This document shows positions 1 to 8,064 of a stretch of 45,074 nucleotides of DNA, in pieces. Each line of letters opens with the position of its first letter. Position 1 is the first letter of the stretch. The notes beneath the pieces are model-generated. The model had not been told where the DNA came from. It ran no database searches and saw only the letters and a program-made list of their open reading frames with translations. The position numbers and the translations under genes are program-made. Origin of the DNA: UBA1372 sp964496075 (GTDB lineage Bacteria > Patescibacteriota > Microgenomatia > UBA12405); contig CAZBXB010000001.1 in the NCBI GenBank assembly GCA_964496075.1, positions 1 through 45,074 of the forward strand. The letters run 5' to 3'.

Positions 1-1
1 T

Positions 2-55
2 AAGTCTTTTGAGGAGATATATTTAGCCGATTATGTCTTGGTATCAATAATTTAA
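2..55 (+). CDS. possible 3' end of a truncated gene
   Basis: Frame 2 reads 17 sense codons (ending ADYVLVSII) and then TAA at 53-55. The peptide looks protein-like, but it is too short to assign to a family and it is cut by the window edge. The sequence after it is very AT-rich and appears non-coding, which fits a gene end here. It could equally be a chance open frame. Confidence 0.3.
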   Translation, partial: KSFEEIYLADYVLVSII

Positions 56-448
56 GATAAGAAAAATGATGTTTTTGAAAATTGCATTTTTTTGAAGCTA
101 CGAAGCTAATAAAAAACATTTGTTATATAGGCTGTATTTAATGTTTGTGAAAATTTTTTTTAAAGGTTTATTTATTAAGTTAAATGTGGGTAGATATATT
201 TTATTTTGATTAATAATTTCAGTATATTTTTTATATGAAATATATGATTTTTAGTGATACGGAAATAAAAGTAGCTTATGTATTATTTGGATATTAAATA
301 ATGATAAAGAATATTATATTTTGCGGAGTTAATATTATTCTAGTTGATTTACAAAAACGTGCTATAAATAAGCGGTGAATATATAGTGATATTGCGGAGA
401 ATGAGTTAGGCCAAGTAAGAATATTGCGGAAAAAGGAATTTGTTTTTG
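56..448. other. AT-rich intergenic region
   Basis: No convincing ORF is seen on either strand. The only internal structure noticed is three copies of a short word, ATATT(TT)GCGGA, near 313, 389 and 419. The stretch ends at the 3' end of the first tRNA gene. I see no clear promoter or terminator. Confidence 0.5.
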
Positions 449-520
449 TATCCCCACCAGGAATCGGACCTGGATCTGCTGCTTAGGAGGCGGCTGTTCT
501 ATCCATTGAACTATGGGGAC
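449..520 (-). tRNA. tRNA-Arg (anticodon CCT)
   Basis: The minus strand folds as a cloverleaf: acceptor GTCCCCA with TGGGGAT (a G-T first pair), D-arm GTTCAATGGATAGAAC, anticodon loop CTCCTAA giving CCT, and T-arm around GGTCCGATTCC. CCA is not encoded. The anticodon stem GCCGC/GCAGC has one C-A mismatch in the middle, which is unusual. It lies 14 nt from tRNA-Pro on the same strand, so the two are probably co-transcribed. Confidence 0.9.
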
Positions 521-534
521 TAGTAGTTAGCTAG

Positions 535-608
535 TCGGGGATACAGGATTCGAACCTGCAACCTCTCCGACCCGATCGGAGCGCGCTAGCCAATTGCGCC
601 AATCCCCG
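535..608 (-). tRNA. tRNA-Pro (anticodon CGG)
   Basis: The minus strand gives acceptor CGGGGAT paired with ATCCCCG, a D-arm with GGCGCAATTGGCTAGCGC, a perfect anticodon stem CTCCG/CGGAG around loop ATCGGGT (anticodon CGG), and a T-loop GTTCGAATC. CCA is not encoded. It is upstream of tRNA-Arg in the direction of transcription. Confidence 0.95.
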
Positions 609-724
609 TATGATAGTTTTTTAAAAGTGCGTAAGGCTATTTTATCATTTTATATGACTATAAAATATATAGGATATAAATGTTTTGTAGTTTTAAATTC
701 ATATTATTTTGTTTAAGATAGTAT

Positions 725-2152
725 ATGAGCAGACACATGAAACAAATTGGAAGAAAAAAAATAGTTGATCTACCGAGACTAAAGCCATGGTGGATACTAC
801 TGGGACCGGCATTTGTTTGGGCGGCAACGGCTCAGGGAAGTGGGGAATTGATTTGGTGGCCATACTTGGTAGCTAGATACGGAAAGGCTTTTTTATTTTT
901 GTTGTTGCCGGCTGCTTTTATACAGTTTTTTGTTAATAGAGAGATATCAAGATATACGGCACTGACAGGCAAGGGAATTTGGAGTGGATTTTTGTCTTTG
1001 GGGAAATGGTTTGCCGTGCCGCTGTTTGCTTTATGTTTTGTTAGTTTTTTGTGGTTTGGTGGATATGCAACGGCCGGAGGATCATCTTTGTATGAGGTAT
1101 TAGCTTGGCCTGCCTGGGGCCAGAAGTGGGGGTCTTTGTTTTGGGGATATGTGCTAGTAGGATTGTTTTCATTGGCTTTGTTTGTGTCGAAGGTGGTTTA
1201 TAAGCTAATTGAGACGACCATGAAAATAGTAACAGCCATAACCTTGACGGGCTTAGCAGTGTCGGCAGTTTTGGTTGGTAATTTAAGCAACTTTATTGAG
1301 TTTGGTCAAAGCCTATTTGATCCAAGAAATTTGGGAGTGGGAGTAGATTGGTCTAATTTTGACTATTCAAAGTTAATAACCGGCTTAGTGTTTGCAGGCA
1401 TGGGCGGGTTTTTAAACCTAATGTATTCCTATTGGATGAAAGATAAAGGAGTCGGGGTAGCCAGTAATACTGAAAAAATCATGGGTGTTTTGTCTGGTAA
1501 GGGAGGTAAAAGTGAAGTGGTTGAATATCGAGTCAGACAAAGTAAAGGAAATAAGCTTAAGTGGAAAGGCTGGGTGAGATATCTTAATCTTGATTCAGCT
1601 TTGGCGGTAGCTATAAATGCAGTCACGATTATATTGACTTCGTTTCTGTCTTTCGTACTACTGTGGCCGGAGAGAAACTATCCTGAAGGCTGGTCGATCA
1701 CAGTATCTCAGTCGAAATTTTTTGAAGCCAGTTTTGGAGCAGTGGGCAGAGTGGTGTTTTTGATAGTAGCGGCGGCCTTTTTGGTTGATACTTGGTTGGC
1801 TTTGGCTGATGGAGTATCAAGACAGTTTGCTGATTTTAGCTTTAAACTGTGGGGGAAGAAGGGGAAGTTTAAGACTGAGAATGCTTGGTACAATGGCTGG
1901 TTGATATTTTTGGTGGTGGTAAGCTTGGTAACTATGCCTTTGGCTAGTCCGGGAGTATTGATGAATATGATAGGAGTGATATCAGTATTTGCTTTTGTGT
2001 TTTATATTCCAGCTTTGGCGTATCTAAACTATGTTAAGGTACCAAAGGAGCAGCCTGAGTTTACCAGGCCAGCTTGGGCATCAGGAGTGATATTGATGAT
2101 GGTGTGGTTGGTGTATACGGCTTTGGCCGGCTGGTATCTATTGAATCTATAA
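725..2152 (+). CDS. Nramp-related multispanning transporter
   Basis: 475 aa of mostly hydrophobic sequence with roughly eleven membrane segments. The first helix carries the Nramp-like pattern GPAFVWAATAQGSGE (residues 27-41), and a glycine-rich helix FAGMGGFLN lies near residue 225, resembling Nramp TM1 and TM6. The metal-binding DPGN of classical Nramp TM1 is replaced by GSGE, so Mn/Fe transport should not be assumed. A polar loop of about 45 residues, rich in Lys and Gly, follows the TM6-like segment. A TAAGAT hexamer ends 5 nt before the ATG, fitting a leaderless start; Met5 is an alternative. Substrate unknown. Confidence 0.7.
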   Translation: MSRHMKQIGRKKIVDLPRLKPWWILLGPAFVWAATAQGSGELIWWPYLVARYGKAFLFLLLPAAFIQFFVNREISRYTALTGKGIWSGFLSLGKWFAVPLFALCFVSFLWFGGYATAGGSSLYEVLAWPAWGQKWGSLFWGYVLVGLFSLALFVSKVVYKLIETTMKIVTAITLTGLAVSAVLVGNLSNFIEFGQSLFDPRNLGVGVDWSNFDYSKLITGLVFAGMGGFLNLMYSYWMKDKGVGVASNTEKIMGVLSGKGGKSEVVEYRVRQSKGNKLKWKGWVRYLNLDSALAVAINAVTIILTSFLSFVLLWPERNYPEGWSITVSQSKFFEASFGAVGRVVFLIVAAAFLVDTWLALADGVSRQFADFSFKLWGKKGKFKTENAWYNGWLIFLVVVSLVTMPLASPGVLMNMIGVISVFAFVFYIPALAYLNYVKVPKEQPEFTRPAWASGVILMMVWLVYTALAGWYLLNL

Positions 2153-2170
2153 TTTTTGACTCACATAACA

Positions 2171-2233
2171 TTTTGCAGTGCTCACGCCCTTGTCTTGCTG
2201 TCGCAAGATCGTCGGATGATTGCGCGCTTAAAA
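2171..2233. repeat. 62-bp dispersed repeat, intergenic copy
   Basis: This segment is about 85% identical, with one 1-nt indel, to 9724-9785 inside murB. Both copies begin TTTTGCAGT and end GCTTAAA. It lies between the Nramp-like gene and the CaCA exchanger gene. The second copy is translated in frame. Confidence 0.8.
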
Positions 2234-2279
2234 TATTATGTTTCATCAAATGTATGATCATTGTTGCTAGAATGATAAT

Positions 2280-3227
2280 ATGGCATGGCAGTTGATGTTA
2301 CTTATTTTGTCTTTGGTGTGTATGTGGTTTGCGGCCAATGTGATGGTGGAAACAATATCAGTTATTTCTAAAAGATTTAAAGTATCTGAATTTTGGGTAT
2401 CTTTTTTTGTACTGGGATTGGCCATGAGTGCGCCTGAATTGGCGGTGGGGATTAATTCGATCATATTGGATTTACCGGAAGTGTTGGTGGGAGATAAGTT
2501 GGGATCGTCGGTAGGAATATTTCTTTTAATAATTCCCATATTGGCAGTGTTGACAAGAGGGGTATCTTTGAAAAATAAAGTGAGTGATACTAAATTAAAA
2601 ATGGCTTTTGCGATGATATTATTGCCATTTTTATTGATGGTTGATGGTAGATTTTCTAAATTTGATAGTTTGGCAAGTCTGTTGTTGTATGTTTTTTTGA
2701 TTATCTATTTTGCCTTGACGGCTCAGAGAGAAAGTTTTTCTAAAAGTTTTAGTGATGAAATTGATTTAAAAAAATCAAAGTTAAGTTTGGAGGTAATTGA
2801 GCTTGTTTTTGGTGGAGTGGTCATCTTTTTGGCAGGTAATACCTTGGTTGATTCGTTTAAAGTGGTAGTTGAAGGAGTGGGTGGGTCCTATTTTGGAGTT
2901 AGTTTACTTCTGATGTCTTTGGGAACAAGCATGCCTGAGATATTGGTAGTGTTTAAATCAGCTATGGCGGGTAAAAAAGAAATGGCTTTTGGAGGTTATT
3001 TGGGGTCAGCAGTGGCCAATAGCTTTATTTTGGCGGTATTGGGATTAGTATATGGAGATATTAGTCTTGGTAGGCAGGTTTATTTTGCAAGTTTGTTTGG
3101 TTTGTTCTTGGCAGGCTTGGTGCTGTTTTATTTATTTGTCAGATCTAAAGATGATTTATCCAGAAAAGAAGGCTTAGCCTTGATTGTGTTTTATGTGGCG
3201 GTGGTAGTTTTGACGGCAGGCATGTAG
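2280..3227 (+). CDS. CaCA-family Na+/Ca2+ exchanger-like protein
   Basis: 315 aa integral membrane protein with the two alpha-repeats of the calcium/cation antiporter superfamily. Repeat 1 has MSAPELAVG at 49-57 and LGSSVG near 74-79. Repeat 2 has GTSMPE at 215-220 and GSAVANS at 242-248. The acidic Glu in each PE motif coordinates the cation in characterised members. A charged loop around residues 150-168 separates the two halves, as expected. An extended -10 (TGC-TAGAAT, 2268-2273) ends 6 nt before the ATG, predicting a leaderless message. Ion specificity (Ca versus other cations) cannot be read from sequence. Confidence 0.85.
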   Translation: MAWQLMLLILSLVCMWFAANVMVETISVISKRFKVSEFWVSFFVLGLAMSAPELAVGINSIILDLPEVLVGDKLGSSVGIFLLIIPILAVLTRGVSLKNKVSDTKLKMAFAMILLPFLLMVDGRFSKFDSLASLLLYVFLIIYFALTAQRESFSKSFSDEIDLKKSKLSLEVIELVFGGVVIFLAGNTLVDSFKVVVEGVGGSYFGVSLLLMSLGTSMPEILVVFKSAMAGKKEMAFGGYLGSAVANSFILAVLGLVYGDISLGRQVYFASLFGLFLAGLVLFYLFVRSKDDLSRKEGLALIVFYVAVVVLTAGM

Positions 3228-3237
3228 AATTTACGTA

Positions 3238-3271
3238 GTTGACTAAACATGCATCAAGATGTTTATTTAGT
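3238..3271 (+). terminator. possible terminator hairpin after the exchanger gene
   Basis: The segment contains GACTAAACAT and a matching ATGTTTA...TTTAGTC arm, with a 4-nt bulge and no proper U-tract. It sits between the exchanger stop and the -35 of the next gene, so it could equally be an operator-like dyad. Confidence 0.3.
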
Positions 3272-3272
3272 C

Positions 3273-3301
3273 TTGACTAAAACAACATTGGTTGCTATAA
3301 T
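3273..3301 (+). promoter_or_regulatory. sigma70-like promoter, leaderless start for the ATPase gene
   Basis: TTGACT at 3273-3278, a 17-nt spacer, then TGC-TATAAT with the hexamer at 3296-3301. The ATG at 3308 lies where +1 is expected, 6 nt after the -10, so transcription probably begins at the start codon. This is one of the clearest promoters in the window. Confidence 0.75.
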
Positions 3302-3307
3302 ATTGTC

Positions 3308-4468
3308 ATGAGACTACAAAGACATTTAGATAAAAAAATTGCAGGTCATTTTAATAACTACAAACAAATATTAGTGTTAGTAGGTCCGAGGCAAGTTGGT
3401 AAGACCACTATTTTGAAAAGAATTTTCCCCGAGGCTAAATATTTTTTGTTGGATGAAGATCCGATTCGGAAAATATTTGAAAGTTATGATAGTAACGTCT
3501 ATAAACAAAACTTATCTGACAGTGAATATATCATATTAGACGAAATTCATCTTCTTGATGACCCCGGTAGGGTGGCAAAAATTATTTATGACTTGTTGCC
3601 AAATAAAAAGTTAATTATTACCGGTTCTTCATCTTTTAATATTAAAAACAAAACCACAGAAAGTTTGGCCGGAAGGAAAATAGAATACAAGTTTTTTCCG
3701 CTGACTATTTCCGAATTTTTATTTCAAAATGAGACTGAAAATAAGCTTAATTTTAACGTTCTTGACAATATTTTAAATAAACAGACCCTAACAATGAGGC
3801 CTTTTGATATAGCTAATATTACTAAAACAATACTAATTTACGGTAGCTATCCCTTTTTAATTGAATCTCCCAGAGATATAAATTATTTAAAGAATTTGAC
3901 TGAAAGTATAATTTTTAAAGACATATTGGAACTTGATTTAATTGAAAACAAAAAAACAGCCGGTGACTTGTTGAAATTATTGGCGTATCAGATTGGTAAT
4001 AATGTTAACTATGCCGAGTTGGCATCACGACTGAATATTGATGTCAGAACAGTAAAAAGATATATTGATATTTTTGAGCAAAGTTATATTATTTTTCGTT
4101 TAAATCCGTATTCCAAAAATAAAAGGAGAGAGTTGATAAAAAGTCCTAAAATATTCTTTTTTGATAATGGAATTAGAAATTCATTAATCAATAATTTTGA
4201 GAGCGTTGAACTAAGGAGCGACAGGGGGGCATTATTTGAAAATTTTATTGTAAGTGAGATTTATAAGGCTAACCTTTATGGTGAATACAACTTAAATATG
4301 AATTATTGGAGAACTAAAAGTGGCTATGAAGTAGACTTAGTTTTAAGTGATAATAAAAAATTAATTGCCTGTGAAATTAAATATTCTAAAGGATCTATTT
4401 CAAAGGCCTTCATTAACAGATATCCGAAAGCGATTGAACGGGTGGTTACTTTAGAGAATTACTATTAA
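3308..4468 (+). CDS. AAA+ ATPase with C-terminal DUF4143
   Basis: 386 aa. The N-terminal P-loop is GPRQVGKTT (26-34), with a Walker B/DEIH-type motif IILDEIH near 75-80 and GSSSFNIK downstream, typical of the AAA_14 family. A winged-helix-like stretch around 225-260 (ASRLNIDVRTVKRYIDIF) precedes the C-terminal DUF4143 region. That region contains YEVDLVL and a later CEIKYSKG, resembling a PD-(D/E)XK nuclease-like core. The family is common in Patescibacteria and archaea; its role is unknown. It sits alone behind its own promoter. Assignment to the family is secure, function is not. Confidence 0.88.
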   Translation: MRLQRHLDKKIAGHFNNYKQILVLVGPRQVGKTTILKRIFPEAKYFLLDEDPIRKIFESYDSNVYKQNLSDSEYIILDEIHLLDDPGRVAKIIYDLLPNKKLIITGSSSFNIKNKTTESLAGRKIEYKFFPLTISEFLFQNETENKLNFNVLDNILNKQTLTMRPFDIANITKTILIYGSYPFLIESPRDINYLKNLTESIIFKDILELDLIENKKTAGDLLKLLAYQIGNNVNYAELASRLNIDVRTVKRYIDIFEQSYIIFRLNPYSKNKRRELIKSPKIFFFDNGIRNSLINNFESVELRSDRGALFENFIVSEIYKANLYGEYNLNMNYWRTKSGYEVDLVLSDNKKLIACEIKYSKGSISKAFINRYPKAIERVVTLENYY

Positions 4469-4486
4469 TGAGATGAAAGTAAATTG

Positions 4487-4515
4487 TTGACGAAATGAAA
4501 AAAAAACTTCATACT
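4487..4515 (+). promoter_or_regulatory. promoter of the 4521 gene
   Basis: TTGACG at 4487-4492, a 17-nt A-rich spacer, and CATACT at 4510-4515. The ATG at 4521 follows after 5 nt, consistent with a leaderless mRNA. Confidence 0.6.
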
Positions 4516-4520
4516 GAGGT

Positions 4521-4895
4521 ATGAATGATTTAAATAGAAATACGAGAACTCTAATAGTTTGTTTTGTAATAGGTGTGTTTAGCTTGATTCCTTTAAGGTT
4601 TTATGAGGTAGGAAGTCAGGTGGCCGAGGAATCACAGGTACTGGGTTTGCAGAGAAGTGTGGAAGTAGTAATGCCAGATAGTGAACTAAGAGGTGAAAGT
4701 GTACCGGTACTTGAATTTCCCTATGAGGAAGTTGAATCCGGGGCAGAAGAAGAGGTAAATTGTCTAACACAGCAAGAAGCCGATAGAGTAGTTGGTGGTT
4801 TAACTGAAATACTGAAGACTCCGGGCTTGGATAGTGAATTGGTAACAGCAGTTATGGAAGAGATAGCTAGTACAGAAGCCAGAGTGTGTAGATAA
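4521..4895 (+). CDS. small single-pass membrane or secreted protein
   Basis: 124 aa, not recognised. A hydrophobic segment at about residues 10-26 (LIVCFVIGVFSLIPL) should act as a signal anchor. The remainder is acidic (many Glu) and would lie outside the membrane. Two Cys, in VNCLTQ and at the penultimate residue, could form a disulfide. It is transcribed from its own promoter and converges with the PEGA-domain gene, whose stop is 3 nt away. No function is inferred. Confidence 0.6.
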   Translation: MNDLNRNTRTLIVCFVIGVFSLIPLRFYEVGSQVAEESQVLGLQRSVEVVMPDSELRGESVPVLEFPYEEVESGAEEEVNCLTQQEADRVVGGLTEILKTPGLDSELVTAVMEEIASTEARVCR

Positions 4896-4898
4896 ATC

Positions 4899-6104
4899 TT
4901 ATCTAATGCCAATGGTATAGAGGTTGGGTTGGGCGCCTTGGTAGGCAGAAGTCAGAGTTACCAATTTTTGACCATCGCTGCTAGGAGCAACAATATCTTG
5001 ATTGAAATCTCCGGCAAAGAGAGTTAAGACGTTGGTATTGTCATATTCCATAGTTTTGATTTGGTTGTCTTGGACAAAAATGATGTGATTGCTGGCCGGT
5101 AGCCAAAAAGGTTCTTTAATATCATCCTTGGAGCCAATAAAGAAGTTGGTGTCTTGCTTGATGTCGTATATATAGTAGTTATCGGCTTCAATCTGTCTTT
5201 GTTGAATCTGATCGGACTGTGAAGGAGGAGGAGTGATGATGTTATCAGCCAGTTGACCACTAGAGCTAGCCAGATAGAGGACTTTATCTTTGGAATTATA
5301 AGGTTGTAGGTAGGCAGCGGACTCGGTTGAAATAAAGGGAAGAAGGTCTTCGGGTACATTTTGAAGCCTGGCGTCGATTATTTCTTGTTCAAGCTGGTGC
5401 CATTGTTTTTGGATGATAGGTAATTGGGCAGTGATGTCGTAGAGAGGCTTGCCGTTAGAGTTGGTATTGAGGTCAAGCAGGTAGTTGGCATTTTTGAAAG
5501 TAGCGATAAGTTGGGATGAGTCTGGGGAAAAAAGATAACTTACTACTTGGGTCCAATCAATAATAATAGTATTAGCTTTTAAAAGTTTGGGAGTACTTCG
5601 AGAACCAATCGGCAGGGCGTTGTTGCTGAGTTCGGTCATGTATAGACCATTGTCGGTAGTAGCTGAAGCTGAGGCAACTGCAAAAACTATCTTATTTTTA
5701 TCAGGACTTAAGGCCGGGTTTATGGCGCCAGACAAACTAATAGGTTCAAGGATGGGGGCTGATCTAAATAGATGAGCATCGGTTTGAGCAACAATTTCTT
5801 TTTTGACCAAAAGATTTTTTCGCCAGGGCAAGTAGCCATCTTTGGTAATTTTGATGTCGTATTGGCCGGGAGGTAAGTTAATGGTGTCATCGGTGGCGGT
5901 AACCAAGCGATCATTAATAAAGACAGAAGATGATTTGGGAGTGGAGGTAGCAGAGATAAGGCCGGTAGGAGTAAGGATAGCGCCTTTGTTCAAGTTGATT
6001 TTGTAGCCACGAGCCAAGAGAGAAACGAGAATAGTGCCGATAGTAATGACAATTGAAACGGATATGATAAAGGTTAGGCTTTTTTTGTGACGGGATCTTG
6101 GCAT
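4899..6104 (-). CDS. PEGA-domain membrane-anchored protein with TolB-like repeats
   Basis: 401 aa. A short basic N-terminus precedes a membrane anchor at about 10-30. A PEGA-type surface domain follows (SSVFINDRL...LPPGQYDIKITKDGYLPW, roughly 57-95). The rest has beta-propeller-like repeats with phrases such as LSPDKNKIVFAV and FSPDSSQLIATF, as in WD40/TolB proteins. It is therefore probably an extracytoplasmic, non-enzymatic binding protein. TATAAT (6110-6115, minus strand) ends 5 nt before the ATG, so a leaderless start is likely. It is divergent from mreB. The partner is unknown. Confidence 0.75.
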   Translation of the reverse strand: MPRSRHKKSLTFIISVSIVITIGTILVSLLARGYKINLNKGAILTPTGLISATSTPKSSSVFINDRLVTATDDTINLPPGQYDIKITKDGYLPWRKNLLVKKEIVAQTDAHLFRSAPILEPISLSGAINPALSPDKNKIVFAVASASATTDNGLYMTELSNNALPIGSRSTPKLLKANTIIIDWTQVVSYLFSPDSSQLIATFKNANYLLDLNTNSNGKPLYDITAQLPIIQKQWHQLEQEIIDARLQNVPEDLLPFISTESAAYLQPYNSKDKVLYLASSSGQLADNIITPPPSQSDQIQQRQIEADNYYIYDIKQDTNFFIGSKDDIKEPFWLPASNHIIFVQDNQIKTMEYDNTNVLTLFAGDFNQDIVAPSSDGQKLVTLTSAYQGAQPNLYTIGIR

Positions 6105-6226
6105 GTTTTATTATATCAATTTGTGCTTTGTTAAGTTTATGGTAAATGGAAAATAGTAAATAGTTGTGATCATTTGATATATTAAGTAGGTATTGGGATA
6201 GGTGTTAATTTAGGGTAGAATTATGT

Positions 6227-7228
6227 GTGGCATTAGTAAAAAAAGTTGCAATTGACTTGGGGACATCACATTGTTTAGTGTGGGCTGAAGGTGAGGGAGT
6301 GGTACTAAAAGAGCCAAGTGTGGTGGCAGTAAGTGTGGAAGACAGGAGGGTATTAGCTATAGGTGATGAAGCTAAAGATATGATAGGTAAGACGCCGGAA
6401 TACATTGAAGTAATAAGGCCATTAAAGGATGGGGTGATTGCTGATTATGAAGTAACTGAGGCAATGATTAAGTATTTTTTGAGAAAGGTGATGGGTAGGG
6501 CTTGGTTTTTTAGACCAGAGGTAATAGTGGCAGTACCGGCCGGAGTGACCCAGGTAGAAAAGAGGGCGGTAGTGGAAGCAACCATTTCGGCAGGAGCTAA
6601 AAAAGCTTATTTGATTGATGCACCATTGGCGGCTGCCATTGGAGCCAAGATTCCGGTATCAGAGAGTTTTGGCAATATGATAGTGGCCACCGGAGCAGGA
6701 GCAACTGAAGCGGTGGTAATTTGCTTAGGAGGGGTAGTGACGTATAAGAGTAAGAGAATTGGAGGGGATAATTTGGATGACGATATTGAAAACTATGTTA
6801 GGAAAAAACATAGCCTGATTATTGGTCAGAATATGGCTGAAGAGATAAAAAACAAGATAGGGGCAGCTATTAGACTAAAAAGAGAGAAAGAGATGGAGAT
6901 TTCAGGTAGGGATTCGGTGACCGGCTTACCAAAGACAAGTATGATTAACTCGGGGGAGATATATGAAGCTATGGAGGAGTCAATATTGGCCATGATTAAT
7001 GTTATAAGGGAAACCTTGGCGGTGACTGGCCCGGAGCTGGTGGCCGATGTGTCTGATAAAGGAATAGTACTGACGGGTGGGGGAGCCAAACTAACCGGTT
7101 TTGATGAGAGAGTTAAAAGGGAAATTGGAGTAGCAGTCCATATTGCGCCCGAGCCGGAGTTATGTGTAATTAAAGGGGCGGGAGTGGCAATTGAAAATAT
7201 TGAAGTCTATAGAAGGGCACTTAAATAA
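6227..7228 (+). CDS. mreB: MreB-like actin homologue with degenerate phosphate-2 loop
   Basis: 333 aa, the usual MreB length. The phosphate-1 loop is DLGTSHCLVW (10-19), PAGVTQVEKRAV near 104-115 matches the MreB core, DAPLAAAIGA lies at 131-140, and the adenosine motif is VLTGGGAKLTGF. The phosphate-2 loop, normally VDIGGGTTE, reads VATGAGATE (153-161), so the Asp that supports ATP hydrolysis in actins and MreB is Ala. Filament assembly may thus occur without normal hydrolysis. No mreC or mreD is adjacent. The start is GTG; TAGAAT (6216-6221) ends 5 nt upstream. The ATG at 6223 is in another frame. Confidence 0.85.
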   Translation: MALVKKVAIDLGTSHCLVWAEGEGVVLKEPSVVAVSVEDRRVLAIGDEAKDMIGKTPEYIEVIRPLKDGVIADYEVTEAMIKYFLRKVMGRAWFFRPEVIVAVPAGVTQVEKRAVVEATISAGAKKAYLIDAPLAAAIGAKIPVSESFGNMIVATGAGATEAVVICLGGVVTYKSKRIGGDNLDDDIENYVRKKHSLIIGQNMAEEIKNKIGAAIRLKREKEMEISGRDSVTGLPKTSMINSGEIYEAMEESILAMINVIRETLAVTGPELVADVSDKGIVLTGGGAKLTGFDERVKREIGVAVHIAPEPELCVIKGAGVAIENIEVYRRALK

Positions 7229-7263
7229 ATTTTCAATTTTCAATAATCAATTTACAATTTTTG
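7226..7263. repeat. AT-rich dispersed repeat (family A) between mreB and the coiled-coil gene
   Basis: Overlapping TTTTCAATTTTCAATAATC and AATTTACAATTT words. The same vocabulary recurs at 8338-8367, 12701-12740, 25281-25310, 25457-25485 and 33545-33577. It begins at the mreB stop codon. Confidence 0.7.
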
Positions 7264-7275
7264 TTAGAATAAATT

Positions 7276-7686
7276 ATGAAGAAAAAAGGTAGTGATTTAG
7301 TAACTATAAAAGACTTGGAGGAATTTGGTAAAAGGCTTGAAGAAAGACTTGAGAAAAGTCTTGAAGCTAAACTTGAAACTAAACTTGAGTCCAAACTTGA
7401 AACTAAGCTTGAGGCTAAGCTTGGGATTAGTCTTGAAACCAAACTTGGAACTAGACTTGAAAACACACTTGATGCAAAACTGGAATCGAAATTTAATGAA
7501 AAACTGGGTAAACTTTATGAAGACCTAAAGTTATGGAAAAGTCAGATTTTTGATTTAGTAGATGATTTAGGTTTAGAAATCAGAGATGGTAGAGAACATA
7601 GGCAGATCACAAGTCATCAGATAAGTGAGAATGCAGACAGAATAAATAAATTAGAAAAGAAAGTATTTGGTGTTTCTTCTGCATAA
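7276..7686 (+). CDS. coiled-coil protein with KLE tetrad repeats
   Basis: 136 aa, fully polar and helical. Residues from about 24 to 78 consist of repeated four-residue units of the type x-K-L-E (AKLE, TKLE, SKLE...), encoded by a degenerate 12-bp tandem repeat at roughly 7340-7520. The C-terminus (residues 95-130) looks like an ordinary heptad coiled coil. No signal peptide or membrane segment is present. TAGAAT (7265-7270) ends 5 nt before the ATG. A four-residue Leu spacing gives a stripe that drifts around the helix, unlike a classical heptad, so a membrane-surface or filament-associated helix is conceivable. Function unknown. Confidence 0.65.
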   Translation: MKKKGSDLVTIKDLEEFGKRLEERLEKSLEAKLETKLESKLETKLEAKLGISLETKLGTRLENTLDAKLESKFNEKLGKLYEDLKLWKSQIFDLVDDLGLEIRDGREHRQITSHQISENADRINKLEKKVFGVSSA

Positions 7687-8064
7687 ATTATCTTATAATC
7701 TAAATAGATTCATATTTTTTTAAGTCAAATTTACAGAGTTTATTGGTTGAAAGTCACATTTTTGAAAAATTTAATAAACTATAGCTGTATTTTGAAGTTT
7801 GACCTGTTCCGGTGTCAAATAATATGAGTAATAAAACTAGACAGATGGTTTGTTTTTTGCCTAAAGTGTATTTTTAGTGATAGTGGAAGGAATAGAGGAT
7901 AGGTAATATTTTGATATAGTATGGTTATTAGACTTGTAATATAGACATAAAAGATAGTCGATGATAGTCACTATCTATGTATTGGGTGTGTATGGATGAT
8001 GCTTTTAACGATGTTTCCTGTTTTGATGCAAACTTGTTAGTGAATTTTTGGTAAAATTGGCTAG
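7687..8064. other. 378-nt intergenic region, no gene seen
   Basis: AT-rich, with stop codons in all frames. There is a small hairpin GATAGT-C-ACTATC near 7960-7972, next to a second copy of GATAGTC. TAAAAT (8052-8057) near the right end is the presumed -10 of the next gene. I see no tRNA, riboswitch or terminator. Confidence 0.5.

Noticed and set aside
7340..7520. CRISPR-like array of 12-bp repeats
   Set aside because: Units are contiguous, without spacers, and are translated in frame as KLE repeats; no cas genes are present.
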